DNA of 64,000 bases from Arctopsyche grandis (GCF_051622035.1 NC_135357.1:32282191-32346190), one strand, 5' to 3'. Positions 1-13,245 are shown, counted from the stretch's first letter. Numbers and translations are program-made. The notes: generated by a model not told the origin, from the sequence alone.

Positions 1-558
1 TCTATTTTACAATTTTAATTTAATTTTGTTAGTAATCATAGTATTATATTATTATAATGTTAATATGTACAGCGTAATAGGAAAAAGAGCTCAAAAACCT
101 ATTTACAAGTCTTATAAATGCTCATAATACATCTAATACATAATATTAATTAAAGACTCTCTTAAGTCGATGACCTCAAGCACACTGTGTTTAGGTAATC
201 TGTGTGTTATACCTGAAGGGTATAGACATTTTGTTGTAATCACCGAGACTCTTCACAAGTGTGTTAGTATGGTTATTAGTGATTCTGTCATAGAATCTAA
301 TGGTTAGTTTGTTAGTAATGTCTGTAACAAACGGAATATTATTTATGGCATGTAGTTTTTCCAAGTTAGTATATATGGGTGTACTATAAATTATTTTTAG
401 GGATATATTTTGTATTATTTGGAGTTTGGAAAGGTTAGTATTTGAGGCGTTCCGTTGACATGTTTAATTTGCGGTGATATGCTTTTTGTTATACAGAAGT
501 AGGTAAATGGCTTTACGAAAAAGGATTCGATCCATTTGTTTAATATTTATGGTGTATA
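1..558 (-). mobile_element. Jockey-type non-LTR retrotransposon, ORF2 C-terminal relic and 3' UTR, cut by the window edge
   Basis: Read on the minus strand, about 150-545 gives an interrupted peptide with the usual end of Jockey-clade reverse transcriptases: a KLQIIQN block, then YTNLEKLHAINNIPF, then RFYDRI. An in-frame stop and substitutions show it is dead. Positions 1-150 match the 3' UTR seen in six other copies in this window (21.8, 23.7, 31.3, 34.5, 46.5 and 56.3 kb), all in the same orientation. The 3' terminus lies left of base 1. The right edge abuts an unrelated TIR element at 561. Jockey elements encode an endonuclease and reverse transcriptase and are usually 5'-truncated on insertion, as here. 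The clade is called from motif recognition, not a search. Confidence 0.75.
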
Positions 559-560
559 AA

Positions 561-912
561 GGGCCTAAATACACCGAGTGGGACGTGGTACGTGTTTTTT
601 TTTTATACTTTTAAACATGTGAAAAAAACGCTGCATCCCTAGCCCATATACATGGTACACAGTCACAAAAACCACCACATGGAGTGTTTTCGGTGATATT
701 TTATCCTTGCTTGACAGTGATCGATGATGGTGAATCCCAAATTTGAAGAAATGTAGGATAAACGTGGATATGGAAATGCATACACGTGCGACCTCCCAAA
801 CATGTGCATTATGCACGTGCAACTACACCCGAATTAGGTTTGGGGAACACCCACTGTCTACGGTCACAGCGGGAAACCAAGAACATCCTATACCACTCAG
901 TGTGTTTTCACC
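561..912. mobile_element. Non-autonomous TIR element (352 bp)
   Basis: The left end (561-594) and the reverse complement of the right end (about 878-912) are imperfect inverted repeats sharing an ACACYGAGTGG core. A second, partly deleted copy at 52818-53013 has the same right end and a shared internal stretch around GAAGAAATGTAGGA. No coding capacity is seen; the ORFs here run through the repeat. Superfamily unknown. A TTAA follows the right end but not the left, so piggyBac is not supported. Confidence 0.5.
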
Positions 913-2937
913 TTAACTGTAGTAGGAATTTTGCAACTATTGGTGTGTTTTTTATGTTGATAAAAAATGATTCATGAATCTGCCGCTGTCGAATATCACT
1001 CTTATGGGTTGGATCTATTTTGTAGAACCATGTATATTTATATATGTATTCTTATATAAAGGGATTGATCGCCGATGCAAATTGCTGACGTCTTATCTAA
1101 ATATGGCTTCAAATTTAATCAATTTCTTAGTATTGTGATGTTTTTTTAGGTTATTTTAAAAGTTAACGTTTATGCAAGTTTTTGAATTTTATATGTAGAA
1201 TTTGACCTGTACTAATTCATCTCCAGTATTTATCCACTGATTGTTTATTTAGTTACTAATTTTTATGATGTTTGAATGGAGACTAATTATATGAGTGTTT
1301 TTTGTGTATTTATTTGAAGAATTTTTATCGAACCTAATTGTAAAATTATGGCTTTATTTGTCATACGTCTGTCTATACGCGTATGAAGAATATCAATCAT
1401 TTTTTTCTGAAGTGGTTTGTAAATGTTCAAACACGTTTAAAAATATAAATGAAATTGGATGTACATATTAAGAACTTCGTGGTTTGTTTGTCAAATTTGC
1501 TTGTTGAAAAGCAGCTATCGATTTTCTTTTGATGTTTTTTCTATACTTTTCATCCGACTTTTGCATTTATCAATTGAGTTTTCACGACGCTAACAAGCTG
1601 GTCAAACATAGCACCTTTGCAAGGCGCTTTCAACTACCCAACATACTCGAGTGTCTTTGTTAAAAGTCTCCAAACAAATGATAATACATCGCAGTGTAAA
1701 CATCAGTAGAGGCAGTTTTGCACACCATTTGCACGTAAGAATAATCCGTTCTGCAAACCGAGCCAATGAAGTACCCGTTCACCGAACAATGAAAGTCTCA
1801 ATGCGACATTCGAGTACATTCGTCGTGTAACTTTACTCTAGATTGCTATTTAACCTTTACTCGGCCGCAGTCACCGTTCGCTGACTATTAAATTTCGATT
1901 ATGTAAAAGGCCGCGAACCGAAGGCGAAAATCGAGAGAAATCTCTAACGGGAGAGACAAATTATGTGAAACGAACTCAACATCGCCCGAATGCGGTCATT
2001 GTTGTTGAACAACCAATGTTACCTATTGTTATATTATATGTACTTACGTTGCGAGATATAACTTTCGCCTCGGGAATCAACTCGTCGACAGTTCATACAT
2101 AATATTATGTTTGTTAAAAAAATCGACAAACATTGGTCATGAAAAGGAAATGAAATTTCGTACGAAAGGAAAAGTAAGCAACATTATCCGGACCAGTGGT
2201 TCAATTCAATTTTTCAGTTCAGCAGACCAGGTCGAGATGCTTCGACGGTCCCGACTAAGAATCGATTACGATTCCTGTATGCGGTGTGTGTCAGAGAATT
2301 TGCCGCTAGGATGTGTTGATTATGTAGTTCAGTAGTTTTGGGTCAGGTTTAGGTTCTCGAGGAATGTGGTGGTGCGAATTTGCAGTCTGTTGTGACGTCG
2401 AGAAAGGAGTCTGTGTTTCGCGATTTAGATCGATTTCTGTGCACATTTTCCGCGCTTTTGAACCAGTTGTGAGTGACAATGGCATTGACTTGGTGGTAGG
2501 TAGCCTTGCGATTTTGTCGATGGATTTGTATGTGTGTGAATGTATGTACGTTCACAATCCGGAGCAATATGCTTTTTAATTCGGAATCGATACTGATCTG
2601 TATGTTTTTGTGTTGATTAATATTTTTGATCGAGCGATTTCTATACAATGTTTTTGTGTGTATTGTGTCGCCGAGTCAAAATAATCTTCTATTTATACCA
2701 TGCTATCGTGATTTATTTTAGACGTGTTGCAATAAAATGAAACAATGTACGTAGTTCTTTTGGTAAGCTTGAGTTATATCTATGTATGTGGTGTTGGTAC
2801 GATGTTTTTTTTTAATAATTTAGATTCGGTGACTTCAGTATCTGATTATTCCTTTTGTTCTTTCATCGATGATGATCATGGGGAGTATTTTCTTTTGTAT
2901 TGTATGTTGAATTTTCTTTCATATGATGGACTTCAAA
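913..2937. other. Unassigned sequence upstream of the gene, with a CpG-richer island at 1590-2060
   Basis: No recognisable gene or repeat copy. Most is AT-rich with poly-T runs. From about 1590 to 2060 base composition becomes more balanced and CpG-containing, without repeats found elsewhere in the window, which would fit a cis-regulatory element or a 5' UTR exon. The short open frames at 2111-2335 and 2364-2579 have no recognisable domain and I do not call them genes. Confidence 0.3.
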
Positions 2938-3150
2938 CTTTCAGGTCCAAAAACACTATTCCTGTTTGATTTCATTCACATATTCTTTTAATTCGACATG
3001 TCCAGAATCTCGGAAAAGCAGAATAAACGTATTACAGGCCACCAGTATTTTTAAATATTTAATGTTTTGCGAGATATTTCTCGAAATGAAGAAAAGTGGC
3101 TTTCAATATGACGGCTTTTAATATAACTTTCAAATATAGCGGCTTATGTA
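2938..3150 (+). repeat. TIR MITE family C, diverged copy
   Basis: Shares an ordered series of segments with the copies at 24777-24932 and 16321-16926: TCCAAAAACACTATT, AATTCGACATGTCCAGAAT, GCAGAATAAACG, then TTTCAAATATAGCGGC at the right end. It contains the longer central part (TTGCGAGATATTTCTCG near 3070) also present at 16.7 kb but deleted at 24.8 kb. The left terminus is decayed. Non-coding. Confidence 0.6.
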
Positions 3151-5876
3151 TAACATGTCATAATATTTAGCTATCCTATCCTTAGAGACTTCTGGTTTTT
3201 TAAGAGACTTTGTCATTAACTCTAATAATGATTTCCGAGAAACTGGAGATAATTCAGAATATCTACATGTATGTAGATTGAGAAATTCGAATTATTTTAT
3301 TTTGCTGAAACTTTCGTATGTAACTTTGGCAGTGAATGTGTTTAGTTTGATGTTGATTTTTATATTTAACGAGTTGATCAATCAATGTAGTGCATTATAC
3401 TGATATTTATGCAGAAACGCTTTGTTTACAATATATGTATGTATGTATATATGTATGATATTATACATAATATATGATTAAAATCGTTTGATCTCACGTG
3501 ACCTGTCATTATTTATACGGAGGATGCGTAGGCGTTGAATTTTATATGCAAATCCGTATTTTATACTTTCTCAATAGCAATAAACTTGTCAAATATGCAT
3601 ATACACACACAACAATAGATCAATTTAAAGTCTCGCTATTCATTCAAGGGTTAATAAAGCGCAAACGAAAGGCGAATCGAAACCAGCAATACCGGATTTA
3701 TAAATTTAAGTAGTTTTTTTAGTATATATGTATGTATGTATACTTATTTCAACTGTTAATTAGTTTTCGTACTAGTATTGTAATACGACTTGTCATTGAT
3801 ATTTTTGTAGCTGTGAAGGTTGACTGTTGTTTTAATATTATTTGTTATTTTTTTTTGTACTGAGCCGACTGACTGACTTGCAAAAATATGCATAATTTTT
3901 TTTGACACTTTGTAGTTCAAGGACACTTTCTCTTCTTATATAAATGTTCTAATATATGTATATATATATATACATACATATGTATATAATATATAGCAAC
4001 TGCATATTTACACACATTGAGAGTGCAATGACGTCGTTTCGTGACGCGATGCACTTTCGTCGCATCGGAGAATGCGTTTAATTGCATTTCGCCGTTTTAT
4101 TCGACGTTGAGATGCTTCAGTTGACTCTTTTTTGTGTTATTTATTTATTTTTGAAAACTGAAACTTCTTCTTCACCTTCGAAATCTCGTTTTGAAGTACT
4201 TAGTGTGTACGAATGTAGAGCTAGGTCGAAGCAAACGCTACGAAAGGAATGAGTCAAATTACTCGCCCTTGCGGCTCTCAAACTTCGTTCGGTTTTTGTA
4301 TTAATATATATATATTTTTATTGCGCTATCTATGTACGCTGTGCTTTTGATCCGAGTTGAAAAAGTTGATTGGAATCGATCTAATTGTCATTCAAAGTCA
4401 GAGCGCGATGCAAATTAAGTAGATTTTGAGCTGGATAGCGACGTGCGTTTGTTCAATTAATTATATATTATTTAAAATGTTTTTACTTAAATTCAATTTG
4501 GATCGCGTTTATTTTTTGAATTGATATTCATAAATTTATTTTTATAAGGAGAAGTGTATTTATTCCAAGTCATTGTATTATTGTGTAGGTATTGGTAGTG
4601 CAAAAAGATTGCGTATAATTTAAGTTTTTGCCTTCGAATTTCATTCAATTTGTGTTTTTTGTACTCTGATGTTATTTGAGAATGTTTTAAGTTTATATTT
4701 GAATTAAAAAAGATTGTTCGATTTAGGCAATGTGTCATTCAAATTTATGCAAATCGAATGTAGATAACAGAGTGCGTAATATTACTAAAATAAATTGTAA
4801 CAAAAAAAAGCATATTAATGTTAATATTATAATTTTTTAATGTGATTTAAGATAAGTGTGACATAAAAAATGTTGATTTTAATCCGTCAAATTGTACCGC
4901 AATGCAAATTTTAAGATAACAACAGCATGCGTTAAATGTGTCTAAATGGTGCATTATTTAAATCAGGTCTAATTAAATTTTGACAATAGCTCATAGAATA
5001 TACATAGATGGTGAGTTTTTATGGTGATTAATTTTGCGACGAGGAATGTTTTTAAAAAATTGTATAATCACATGTGCACTAGATACTCGATGTCGAACGG
5101 TAAATTCATTTCGACCGATACAAAACGGTGACATCACCGTTGCAATTTTGTTACAATTAGTCCGAAAGAGGTTAATACCACTGTTAGAAATAAATTAAGG
5201 TCGTCAACTATCGTGGATGTCGTATCGAATTTGTCGTCGCTAAATTACACACATATGTATGTGTCTATGGACACACATTTATGTATGCTCATGCATGCAA
5301 ATCGCAATAATATACATACATCCAAATAATCACTTTTTAATCAGTCACCGAATGACACCAAAAAATTGACTTGATGACAAATCTGAGATAAGATATGGCA
5401 AACGCGGTCGGTTCTGGAGCACGTGCGTGAAATGCAACCGTTGCACAAAATCGCATTTGGGTCAGCGACGATGCGCATCTTCGCCCAAGTATTTGCACGT
5501 ACTCTTGTACGTACGCTAATCATTCGAATGATTTTTTTTTTGATTATTAATCGAGGCTTTTTTTCGCTGATTTTGAATTTTTCACATTTAAGTATATGTA
5601 TTTTGATCATTTTGCGGTCAAAATCTGTCGTGTTGAGGTGCTGTAAGAACGTATCTTGAATACGAAGACAATCAAGTTGATATCAGTGAGTTTTTTTTAA
5701 ATATAAATTTTTTTATGGATCGTAAATTTTAAATGTTTTGTTAAATCAATGGTGATTTTGTAATGTTTTTTTTTTAATGTATGTGTGTATATATCGTTGA
5801 ATGCTTCGACTTCATTTGAACGATTTGAGTTTGTATAGGATGTTTAATGTTTAATAATAATGTTATTTATTTATAA
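3151..5876. other. AT-rich non-coding DNA with TATG/TACA microsatellites
   Basis: Several short TATGTATG/ACATACAT tracts (3436-3460, 3724-3742, 3955-3990, 5255-5290) in otherwise unassigned DNA. A more CpG-containing stretch at 4025-4110 and another at 5410-5520 interrupt it. No coding signal beyond chance open frames. Confidence 0.4.
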
Positions 5877-6300
5877 CTAGCTGAACCCGGCATACGTTGC
5901 AATGCCACAATAAGGCAAGCAATTCCCGTTCCCGTTTCTCGTTGTGTTTCCATAAGTGAATGCTTCAGTTTCAAATTGATACTTAATAATCGAATTAAAT
6001 TGCAGTAATGATAATTTGTCGGAAAAACGCAGGCAGCGAACACATTTGAAATTATTGCGTTGCAACGCCAGTCATTCTCGTTTCCGTTCCCGTTTTTGGG
6101 CGATTTTTTTTCACAGTAATCTTCCCGAACATGCATACAACAAATCCTGAAAGTTCCATCGTAATCGGTTCAGTGGTTTAGGAGCCTATTCAAGACACAC
6201 GGACAGACAGACCATTGCGGGCATACACACAATAACCCCTGTAAATTTCATTGCAATCGGATGAATGGCATAGGAACAGATAGATAAACAGACAAACATT
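5877..6300 (-). mobile_element. Helitron-like non-autonomous element, 3' end at left
   Basis: On the minus strand the element ends with a short hairpin (GGCAT...ATGCC), then GGGTTCAG and CTAG, followed by T. This is the terminal structure of Helitrons, which insert between A and T. Inside are repeated TTCCCGTT motifs and, near 6165, the block ATCGGTTCAGTGGTTTAGGA that recurs at 61.4 and 61.8 kb. The left edge is firm; the right edge is approximate because the 5' TC end is not clear. No Rep/helicase is encoded, so it depends on another copy. Confidence 0.6.
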
Positions 6301-9300
6301 GAAAATTCGCTTTCTATTTGCTATCGTATTTAATTCTATTGTACGGGATTAAATTCCGGTGAAAATCACGTATTTTATTGGGCAGTTACATACTCAAATT
6401 GATTTTATAATAAATGGTTAGTGAATAAAATTAATGGTTGGTGTCATTTGTTTACAGGTTTGATTTTGGTCACTATTTGAAATAAATAGTGAGTTTATTT
6501 TGAAAGTTTGTTCTTAATTTGACATATGAGGTTGTATTGTATTTATTGCGCATAATGAAATGATTTTTTGAAGCTGGAAAACATGTGAGATATTTTCTAA
6601 TTTTATACAATGGACGTGTTGATGAATCCATTAAACGTTTTTACTGATAAAATAACTCTTTTAGAGAAATTTTTAGATGTCGTTTAATTGTATCTATTGT
6701 GTAACAAATATAAAAGTGTAATTAATTTCAATATAGATTGTTGTAAAAGCTGTGATTAATATGCGACAAAACTTTTGAATAATTTCATTAAAAATGATTC
6801 TGCATGCGTCGTAAATTGGGCATATATAATAAATCAATTTTGATTAAATGCATACACATTTTGACAGTGGCAGTGAATGTTTGAAATTATTTTATAATTG
6901 ATATAATCTGTTGTTTTTTTTATTAACACTTTTGCATTCGATTGAAGTAAATTGGCTTTGATAGTGCCGTTTGTTTGATTGGTTTTGTTATGAATAGTGT
7001 TAAAAAAAAAGAAATCGATAGTTTCCTTCACGGAAAACGTAAACGTTGCACGATTTTTGTTTCCGTCAATTTTTTACAAGTTTTGCCAAGTATTTTACAT
7101 GTTTTTTTTTTGTACGATTTACAATCGATTATACAACACTTAAAAGATTGAACAAAATCGTGATCTGAAATCGATTTTAAATCCTTGAAACGAAGCTTTT
7201 GATTTCACTTCGGGCGCCGTGCGGTTCGAAGAGATTCATCCAATTTCGGCAAATCCCGTTTCAATCGATTTGGTAATTTTCACGTTTTGTATACATTCTT
7301 TGCTTTTTTGTTTTGGTCAAACGGTCACTTTCACTGTCAGTCGTTCGCATAAAACGGCAAACAATTGTGTAAAGAGGTCTGTCTTGGCGTCTCTCGCGTG
7401 AAAGTTTCAGACGACGACGACAATGATTTCGCAACAGCTTTGACCGTCAACGAAAATAACAGTTTCGTGTCATAATATTTGCCTACGACCGATTTGGACC
7501 GAATCGTACCGGTTTCGCGCAAATGAATCTTCGTCCGTTGAAATCACTCGGAATCGGTTCACGGAATTGGAGCATGCTAAAGATGATGATTTGATATGTA
7601 TGTACCTATTTCGTTTTGTTCGAGGTGGATGCGTTGCCATATTTGAAGTGCCCGATGACATTTTAGCATTAAGGTCCGTTTCTTTGTTGTTCTCGAGTGA
7701 AAGGTAAATGCCGAAAGGTCAATAATGTGTGCTAATCAATGGTTTTGTCGATTCGATTTATCAAAACTGCGAATAATATGTATTTGTAAAATTTGAGTTT
7801 GTTTGTTTGTGTAACTTTCTCTGCTTATAAAATTGTATTGAAAGTAATTTAATAGGTTATGAATATTGTGTGTGTGTGTATATGATTTTATTTGAATTTG
7901 ATCTGTGGTCTGTTTCCGGTGTTGATTTTATTGCGGTTGTTTGGTATATATGTATATGAATAGCTAATGATCAGTGTTTCTGCAAATATTAGTAATCAAT
8001 CATTTCGTTTGGGATTATTTGAATATTTAGCTATTAAGTTAAAGCTACGTTCGATTACGTCGTGTGATATATCAACGGCTAGATGACTTTTTCAATATAA
8101 TTTGTTAAATAAATTTATCCTATACTTTATATTAATTACACAGAGCAACAAATAATTTATCGGAGCGGAAACTTTACGAAGTTTTACCCACTTAATTCGA
8201 ATATGACAATGATTCAATGACTCTCGTTTACGATATACATATGAGCGTTTAAAAATATGGTCAATTTTTACCGATTTTTGACTTTTGCAGTCTTTATTTC
8301 TAAATTTAGTATTGATGTGCCAAAATTGAGTAGTGAAATCAATAGTCAGATGTTTTTTCTATTAATTGTGATTTTTTATTGTTTTGAAATATTTATAATT
8401 AATTATCTAGCAAATTTTAAAAGTCAAAAATATGCTTTTTTTACATATTTTTTCCGTAATAGTATGAGCTAATTTTGATAATTTTTCGTTTATAAGAATA
8501 GGTATTTACTGTCAATATTTTGAAATGTACTAGTTTGAGTGGCTTAATTTTATATCAAGCTATCTTTCTGTGTGAAATCTCAATCCGCAATAAAGTTATT
8601 GAAGAAAACATCTTAAAATTTCTACCGATTTTTTAAACTTAACCTAACCTTAGCTTGTCGATACTAAATATTATGCCAAATTTTTAATTATAATAGAAGT
8701 TTTATCGTCAGATTTAGTACTGCGTATATTATAATGGATCTTTTACTTTATCTATTGTTCATACCGAGTAGGTATTACATACATACGTCAATAGTAAAAG
8801 TATTGTTTTCGTGAGAAATTTCGACCTCGGGAATTTCGACCTTTTAGTGATGAACCTTATCATTAACATTTCCGTCCTTTCTCATGATCTCTATCTATGT
8901 ACATACATCGCTTTGAATTTGAATTGAATTGCTAAAATATATAGCGGAATCTTGGTTCATTGTAGTCTTCATCTTATTTCTTATAGTATCGATGAAGTTA
9001 AAAAAAATTATACATACGTACAAAGACAAAGCAAAATGTCAACTTGGAACTAAATTAATGTATGTAATTCACATTAATAACTTTGCAAATAAAAATAATT
9101 GACATTCAATACAAGATTCATCAGTATTATTTCATCGTATAGTTAATGGCTCAATTTGAAAAATATTCACACATTATAATTTTTTAGATAAGAATTAAAA
9201 TAAAAATGTATATTGTCGAAAGCAATTACTATCAGTCAAAGCACTAATTTGAATTCGGATATTTGAAATACATAATATACAACATAATAGGTATAATATA

Positions 9301-10796
9301 AATGTCGATATCTAATATAATAAATCCCCCATTCACCAAAGTCGAAAGACAATCAACACTATATAGCCGCGGTGTCATTAAATAATCCGAAATATATAAA
9401 TTGCATCGTATGCAAAAAATAATAATAACAATCCAGTCTTCTAGTCTCGTTCATTTTTGCACGTCGACTCTCGCGCATACGATTATGGACATTGCGATTA
9501 TTATTATCATCGAGATACGTCAGGTGTCGTCAACCTTGAAGAAATAAAAGCGAACGTACGGCAATATGTTTATTTATTGAGTGTTTTTTTTTTTTTTTTT
9601 GGCTTTTTATTCACAATTTTACGATTTGAAATACAATAATAAAAATACATCTAAACACTAACGATGTACAAATCGGCACAACAAAGAAGAAAATCAATGA
9701 TTTTTACAATTTGTATTTATTATTATACGCTTTTGTTTACACGCGTCGATTATCGTGCGAACGGCGATGATGATTCTCCGGTGATTTATCACTATCGTCG
9801 CGTCTGCTATATTATGCTGTGTGTAGTGTTATTGTGTGCACGCTTGTGAAGAAATAAATATCTTCGGTTTGACCTATGGTGATTTATCTCCGGTCGCCAA
9901 AAGCCATCAATATCAATGAGCAAAAATTTCCAAAATGCAAACGATTAGCATTAAGACTTGACAATTATGCGTTTTTTTTCCCCCCCGCCGGGTTTGGGTG
10001 CCTTTCCATGTATAAATATTAATATTTTATCGACGCATCGAATTCTGAGCGATAATTAATTTATGTGTTTGTTCGGCTCGCCGTGGATTTGAGTTAATTA
10101 ATTGATTATTCTTTTGTTGTGTTGTTTTGGGATGTTTGATCGGTTCGCTTTGGTGATTTGTGTTTGATGATTTTAAACGGGAAATTATCGTATGTGACAA
10201 GGCTCAACAATCGATTGTGGAACGATAAGAAAAGGTCGAATCAAATGATAGAAAATTAGTTTTGAGCTTTCGTGTATAGTACACTAAGATCAATGTAATG
10301 GTTGACTGTTTTATGTCAATTTCTTATGGTGAAGCACTGCTCTTTAAAAAATGTATGTGATAATAAGAGGTTAGTAAAAATGGGTTGAGGATTTATTTAT
10401 AGTCATGTTAAGGTCATCGACTATTTGGGTTTAAGCAGAAAATAAGAATATGAGCCCTGTGACGTTGATGAGTATCTTGTGTGGCCTCGATGATGCTCCC
10501 GTTCAATACTATATGATAACAGCATCTTAATTACGCGTCAATTGACTTTATTGTATTACCATTTTAAGTGGTCAACGACTTGAAAGATAATATTAAACTT
10601 CCTGAATTGTCTTATTAAAATTTGTATTTTATAAATGGTATAACTATTGTGGAAAGGCCAAATACTAATGAATAATAGATATATGTAGGTAGCTCAGCTC
10701 ATATGTAAAAAAACAATAGGTTTTGTATTGAAATTTTTTGGATAGAAAAAGTGATATTCTTTATATGTACATATGTATGTATGTATATGCTTTACA
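6301..10796. other. Unassigned upstream DNA, AT-rich with a CpG-richer island at 7190-7680
   Basis: No transposon copy or convincing exon recognised. Bases 7190-7680 are richer in CpG and free of the window's repeats; CGGGCGCCGTGCGGTTCGAA lies at its left edge. It could be regulatory or contain a 5' UTR exon of the + strand gene. 9420-9900 has a similar but weaker character. The rest is AT-rich with poly-T tracts, and a C-run lies at 9981-9988. Confidence 0.3.
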
Positions 10797-11234
10797 AGGC
10801 ACCCTGATAAAGCTACACACGACAATGCCGCGCCGAAGAAACCGCGCACGATAGTACGGGGATAACACGGGGGCAAAAGTAAAGTCCTATATATTATAAC
10901 TAGTCACCGGACCCAGAAGGTGCCGCGTATTGTTCAAAGGTTGTAAATGCATTGTTAAAGATTTGCCGAACCTTTTTTACAAAGGATTTACAACAATGGA
11001 TCAATGTATAGCACTGTGACTATCCTACCTCTAATTATAACATACTCATAAAAAAATAAAAACATACTCATAATTAGAAATTGGAGTCACGTGAGCCTAA
11101 TTTATAGATCTTTCTATATATATATTTTTTAATTTAATAATTTAAAAAAATATATAGAAAATTCGTGATTTAGTACCATTAAAACTGAAAATTTTAATAC
11201 AACAAGATATTTTAACCCACATTCAACACATCAC
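10797..11234 (+). repeat. Interspersed repeat family F, first tandem unit
   Basis: Starts with a GC-rich module (10797-10870, repeated ATGCCGCGCCGAA-type motifs) and continues into sequence beginning TTGGAGTCACGTGAG at about 11084. Both parts recur in the same order at 11475-11740, about 680 bp downstream, so the locus is a tandem pair. A 133-bp hAT MITE with its target duplication interrupts this unit at 10893-11041. No coding capacity; class unknown. Confidence 0.6.
10901..11033 (+). mobile_element. 133-bp hAT-type MITE (family B), copy 1
   Basis: Flanked by perfect 8-bp direct repeats ATTATAAC (10893-10900 and 11034-11041). Ends are TAGTCACCGG and the reverse complement of TAGAGGTAGG. The interior is a long imperfect palindrome around GGTTCGGCAAACC. 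Two other copies in this window (14726 and 24294) are exactly the same length, each with its own 8-bp duplication. An 8-bp duplication plus a TAG/CAG terminus indicates the hAT superfamily. It encodes nothing and would need a transposase in trans. Confidence 0.88.
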
Positions 11235-11742
11235 TTCAATACGCCCAAAGATATTGCTGATGATTTTCATTAGACTAATATTTCTTCACAAAGCTCTGTT
11301 TGATCAAAATAACTATCATAATGTTGTATAAATAAAATTCAGTACATTTCTTTGAATTTGATACGCTTATTTAATACCTATTTGTAATTAAAATACATAT
11401 ATCATCGATAATTGAATAGATCTAAAACTATAAATAGATGTAAATATAATACAAATTTTATATGCGCCATAATGCCATGACGGCACCCCGACAAAACTAC
11501 GTACGTCAATGCCGCGCCGAAAACCCGTGTTCGACAGTGATGCGCCTACATAGCCGCGCAGGACAAAATTAAATTCCTAGGTACTATATTTCACAATTAG
11601 ACATTGGAGTCACGTATGCGCGAAATTAATAAAAAAGTTTTTTGAAAGAGCCTTATTGGACTTTAAAAAAAAAAATAAAACAAATTGATTGCTCTAAAAC
11701 TGAAAATGTTAATGTAATATGATATTTTATATATATATATAT

Positions 11743-11866
11743 TATAGTCACAGTGCTATCCATTGTTCCATTGTTGTAAATCCTTTGTAAAAAAGGTTCG
11801 GCAAACCTTTAACAATGCATTTACAACCTTTGAACAATACGTGGCACCTTCTGGGTCCAGTGACTA
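11743..11866 (-). mobile_element. 133-bp hAT-type MITE (family B), copy 2, left end lost
   Basis: Same family as 10901-11033 but inverted. The right end (GGTCCAGTGACTA) is intact. The first ~10 bases of the left terminus are missing next to a TA tract, so no target duplication can be defined. With copy 1 it forms an inverted pair around 11034-11742. Confidence 0.8.
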
Positions 11867-11867
11867 C

Positions 11868-11870
<3 letters not shown>

Positions 11871-11926
<56 letters not shown>
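11871..11926. repeat. (AT)n microsatellite
   Basis: About 28 uninterrupted AT dinucleotides, directly next to the hAT MITE. The apparent open frames here (IYIYIY...) are artefacts of the repeat. Confidence 0.95.
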
Positions 11927-11931
<5 letters not shown>

Positions 11932-12439
11932 AACAACCTCGCTTGGTTATTGTTAATTCATTTTGTAGTTCTATTTTGCGCGGCATTGTCAGCGTGTCAT
12001 TGATGGGGTTGTTCTGCACGGTTTGACGTGTCACCGACATACACATATCAATCATCTAATTTATGATATTTTGCATAGTTTCAACTTGTAATATCAATCA
12101 TTTCTTTTAGTGTATCTAGTCTGCAGAAAGTTTGCGACACACCTCCACGCAATTTTTTCAATCGTTCGATACAAATAAATATAATCAAATTCAATGCTCG
12201 CACATTATCATAAATCAATCGCAAAATTTCTATCACATTAGAATCCGAAACTACATTCTGGCGAGCTTGCATAACAATTTCCGTTCGATGCAATAAATTT
12301 TCGATTAAATCTTCAGCTTATTGTAATCGCAATTACTCTATTATCGCGATGGGTTTGTGTGTGTGTGTGTATTTTTATGATATAACGACGCACAGAAGGT
12401 GTTTAAAGACGTCGAATTCGTGCGGTCTACGAGATAATT

Positions 12440-12600
12440 TGAGGTTTAGCCTCTGCAGACGCAGCCGGAAACCGCAAATAGTCGCAAAACTGGGTTGACG
12501 CGGCTCGCGCGCCACAGTTTCGGCGCCCCTGGCCGCAAAACCGGGCTCGGCGGCCTTATATAATCCGACTGAGCGCGGTGAAAGTCACATTTTAGAATTA
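12440..12600 (+). promoter_or_regulatory. Candidate core promoter in a GC/CpG-rich island
   Basis: A sharp GC-rich stretch (12445-12585) ends in TATATAA at 12557-12563. Thirty bases downstream is TCACATT (A at 12587), a partial match to the insect initiator. The spacing fits a TATA-dependent promoter on the + strand. It lies about 14 kb upstream of the signal-peptide exon, which needs an upstream 5' UTR exon, so this could be the gene's own start. This is inference; no transcript is visible. Confidence 0.35.
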
Positions 12601-12825
12601 CAACGACAACACTATCCTGTATTATACGATAGTATATACTATGTATGTTCTTCATAAATGCAGCTTCACTTTTTCACTTTTTGAGGCTTAAAAAAAAATA
12701 ATTTGGACGTAAAATTGCGTAAATTCGCGAGGTATTGGCCAAAAATGTGTCGTATTGGCCAAAAATGTACAGATCGATGTGTATTTTAAATTATTGATTA
12801 CATTTATATGTAAGCGTTTTAAGGC

Positions 12826-13245
12826 GGAGACACATTGAATCGTACGGTATGGTATGCTTAGGTAGACTTCAGCTGTGAATGGGGGGTGACTTCATGGCAT
12901 TGTTAATTCGTACGAATATGATTATTTTGACACATTTCTTCAAATACGGGAATCATCGCTATCTACAAAATTTTTCATTCATTTATTTATTCAATTAGTT
13001 TTAAAACTTTTATTAATATTGTGTTTTTTTTCGTTGTTTTATTGTTCTATTTATAATATTATTGTTCAATGGTCCTTGTTAAGTAAAGTAAATAAATAAA
13101 TAAAGTAAATGTAAAGTAAATAAATCAATAAATAATAAATATATAAAATATCACCGAAAACACTTCAGGGGGGTGAGTTTGCGATAGAATATATTGAACG
13201 TGCTAGCGCTTTTCTTACATGTGCAAAACTATCTAAAAACCTTCA
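12826..13245 (+). mobile_element. TIR element family I, copy 1
   Basis: Begins AAGGCGGAGACACATTGAAT and shares with 29587-29880, in order, AATCGTACGG, GGTAGACT.CAGCTGTGA, ATTTCTTCAAATA, GAAAACACT.CAGGGGGTGAG and a CATGT.CAAAA block. The other copy ends in a sequence whose reverse complement starts AAGGGCGCATACGCA, so the family probably has inverted ends of AAGGNG type. Right boundary approximate. Non-coding. Confidence 0.55.

Larger units (their letters stand above)
11235..12030 (+). repeat. Interspersed repeat family F, second unit, interrupted
   Basis: About 350 bp at 11235-11570 aligns with the reverse complement of 18590-18945, including GATCAAACAGAGCT, GGTATTAAATAA and a shared GCGCGG module. 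After an inserted hAT MITE and (AT)n tract, the homology resumes at 11928 (ACCAACAACCTCGCTTGG) and matches the reverse complement of about 17690-17820. The repeat is thus a unit of roughly 0.7-0.8 kb. No ORF of note. Confidence 0.65.

Noticed and set aside
11763..12026. Open frames of Ile-Tyr repeats at 11.8 kb (and at 54.0-54.3 kb on minus)
   Set aside because: They are read through (AT)n microsatellites and have no coding character outside the repeat.
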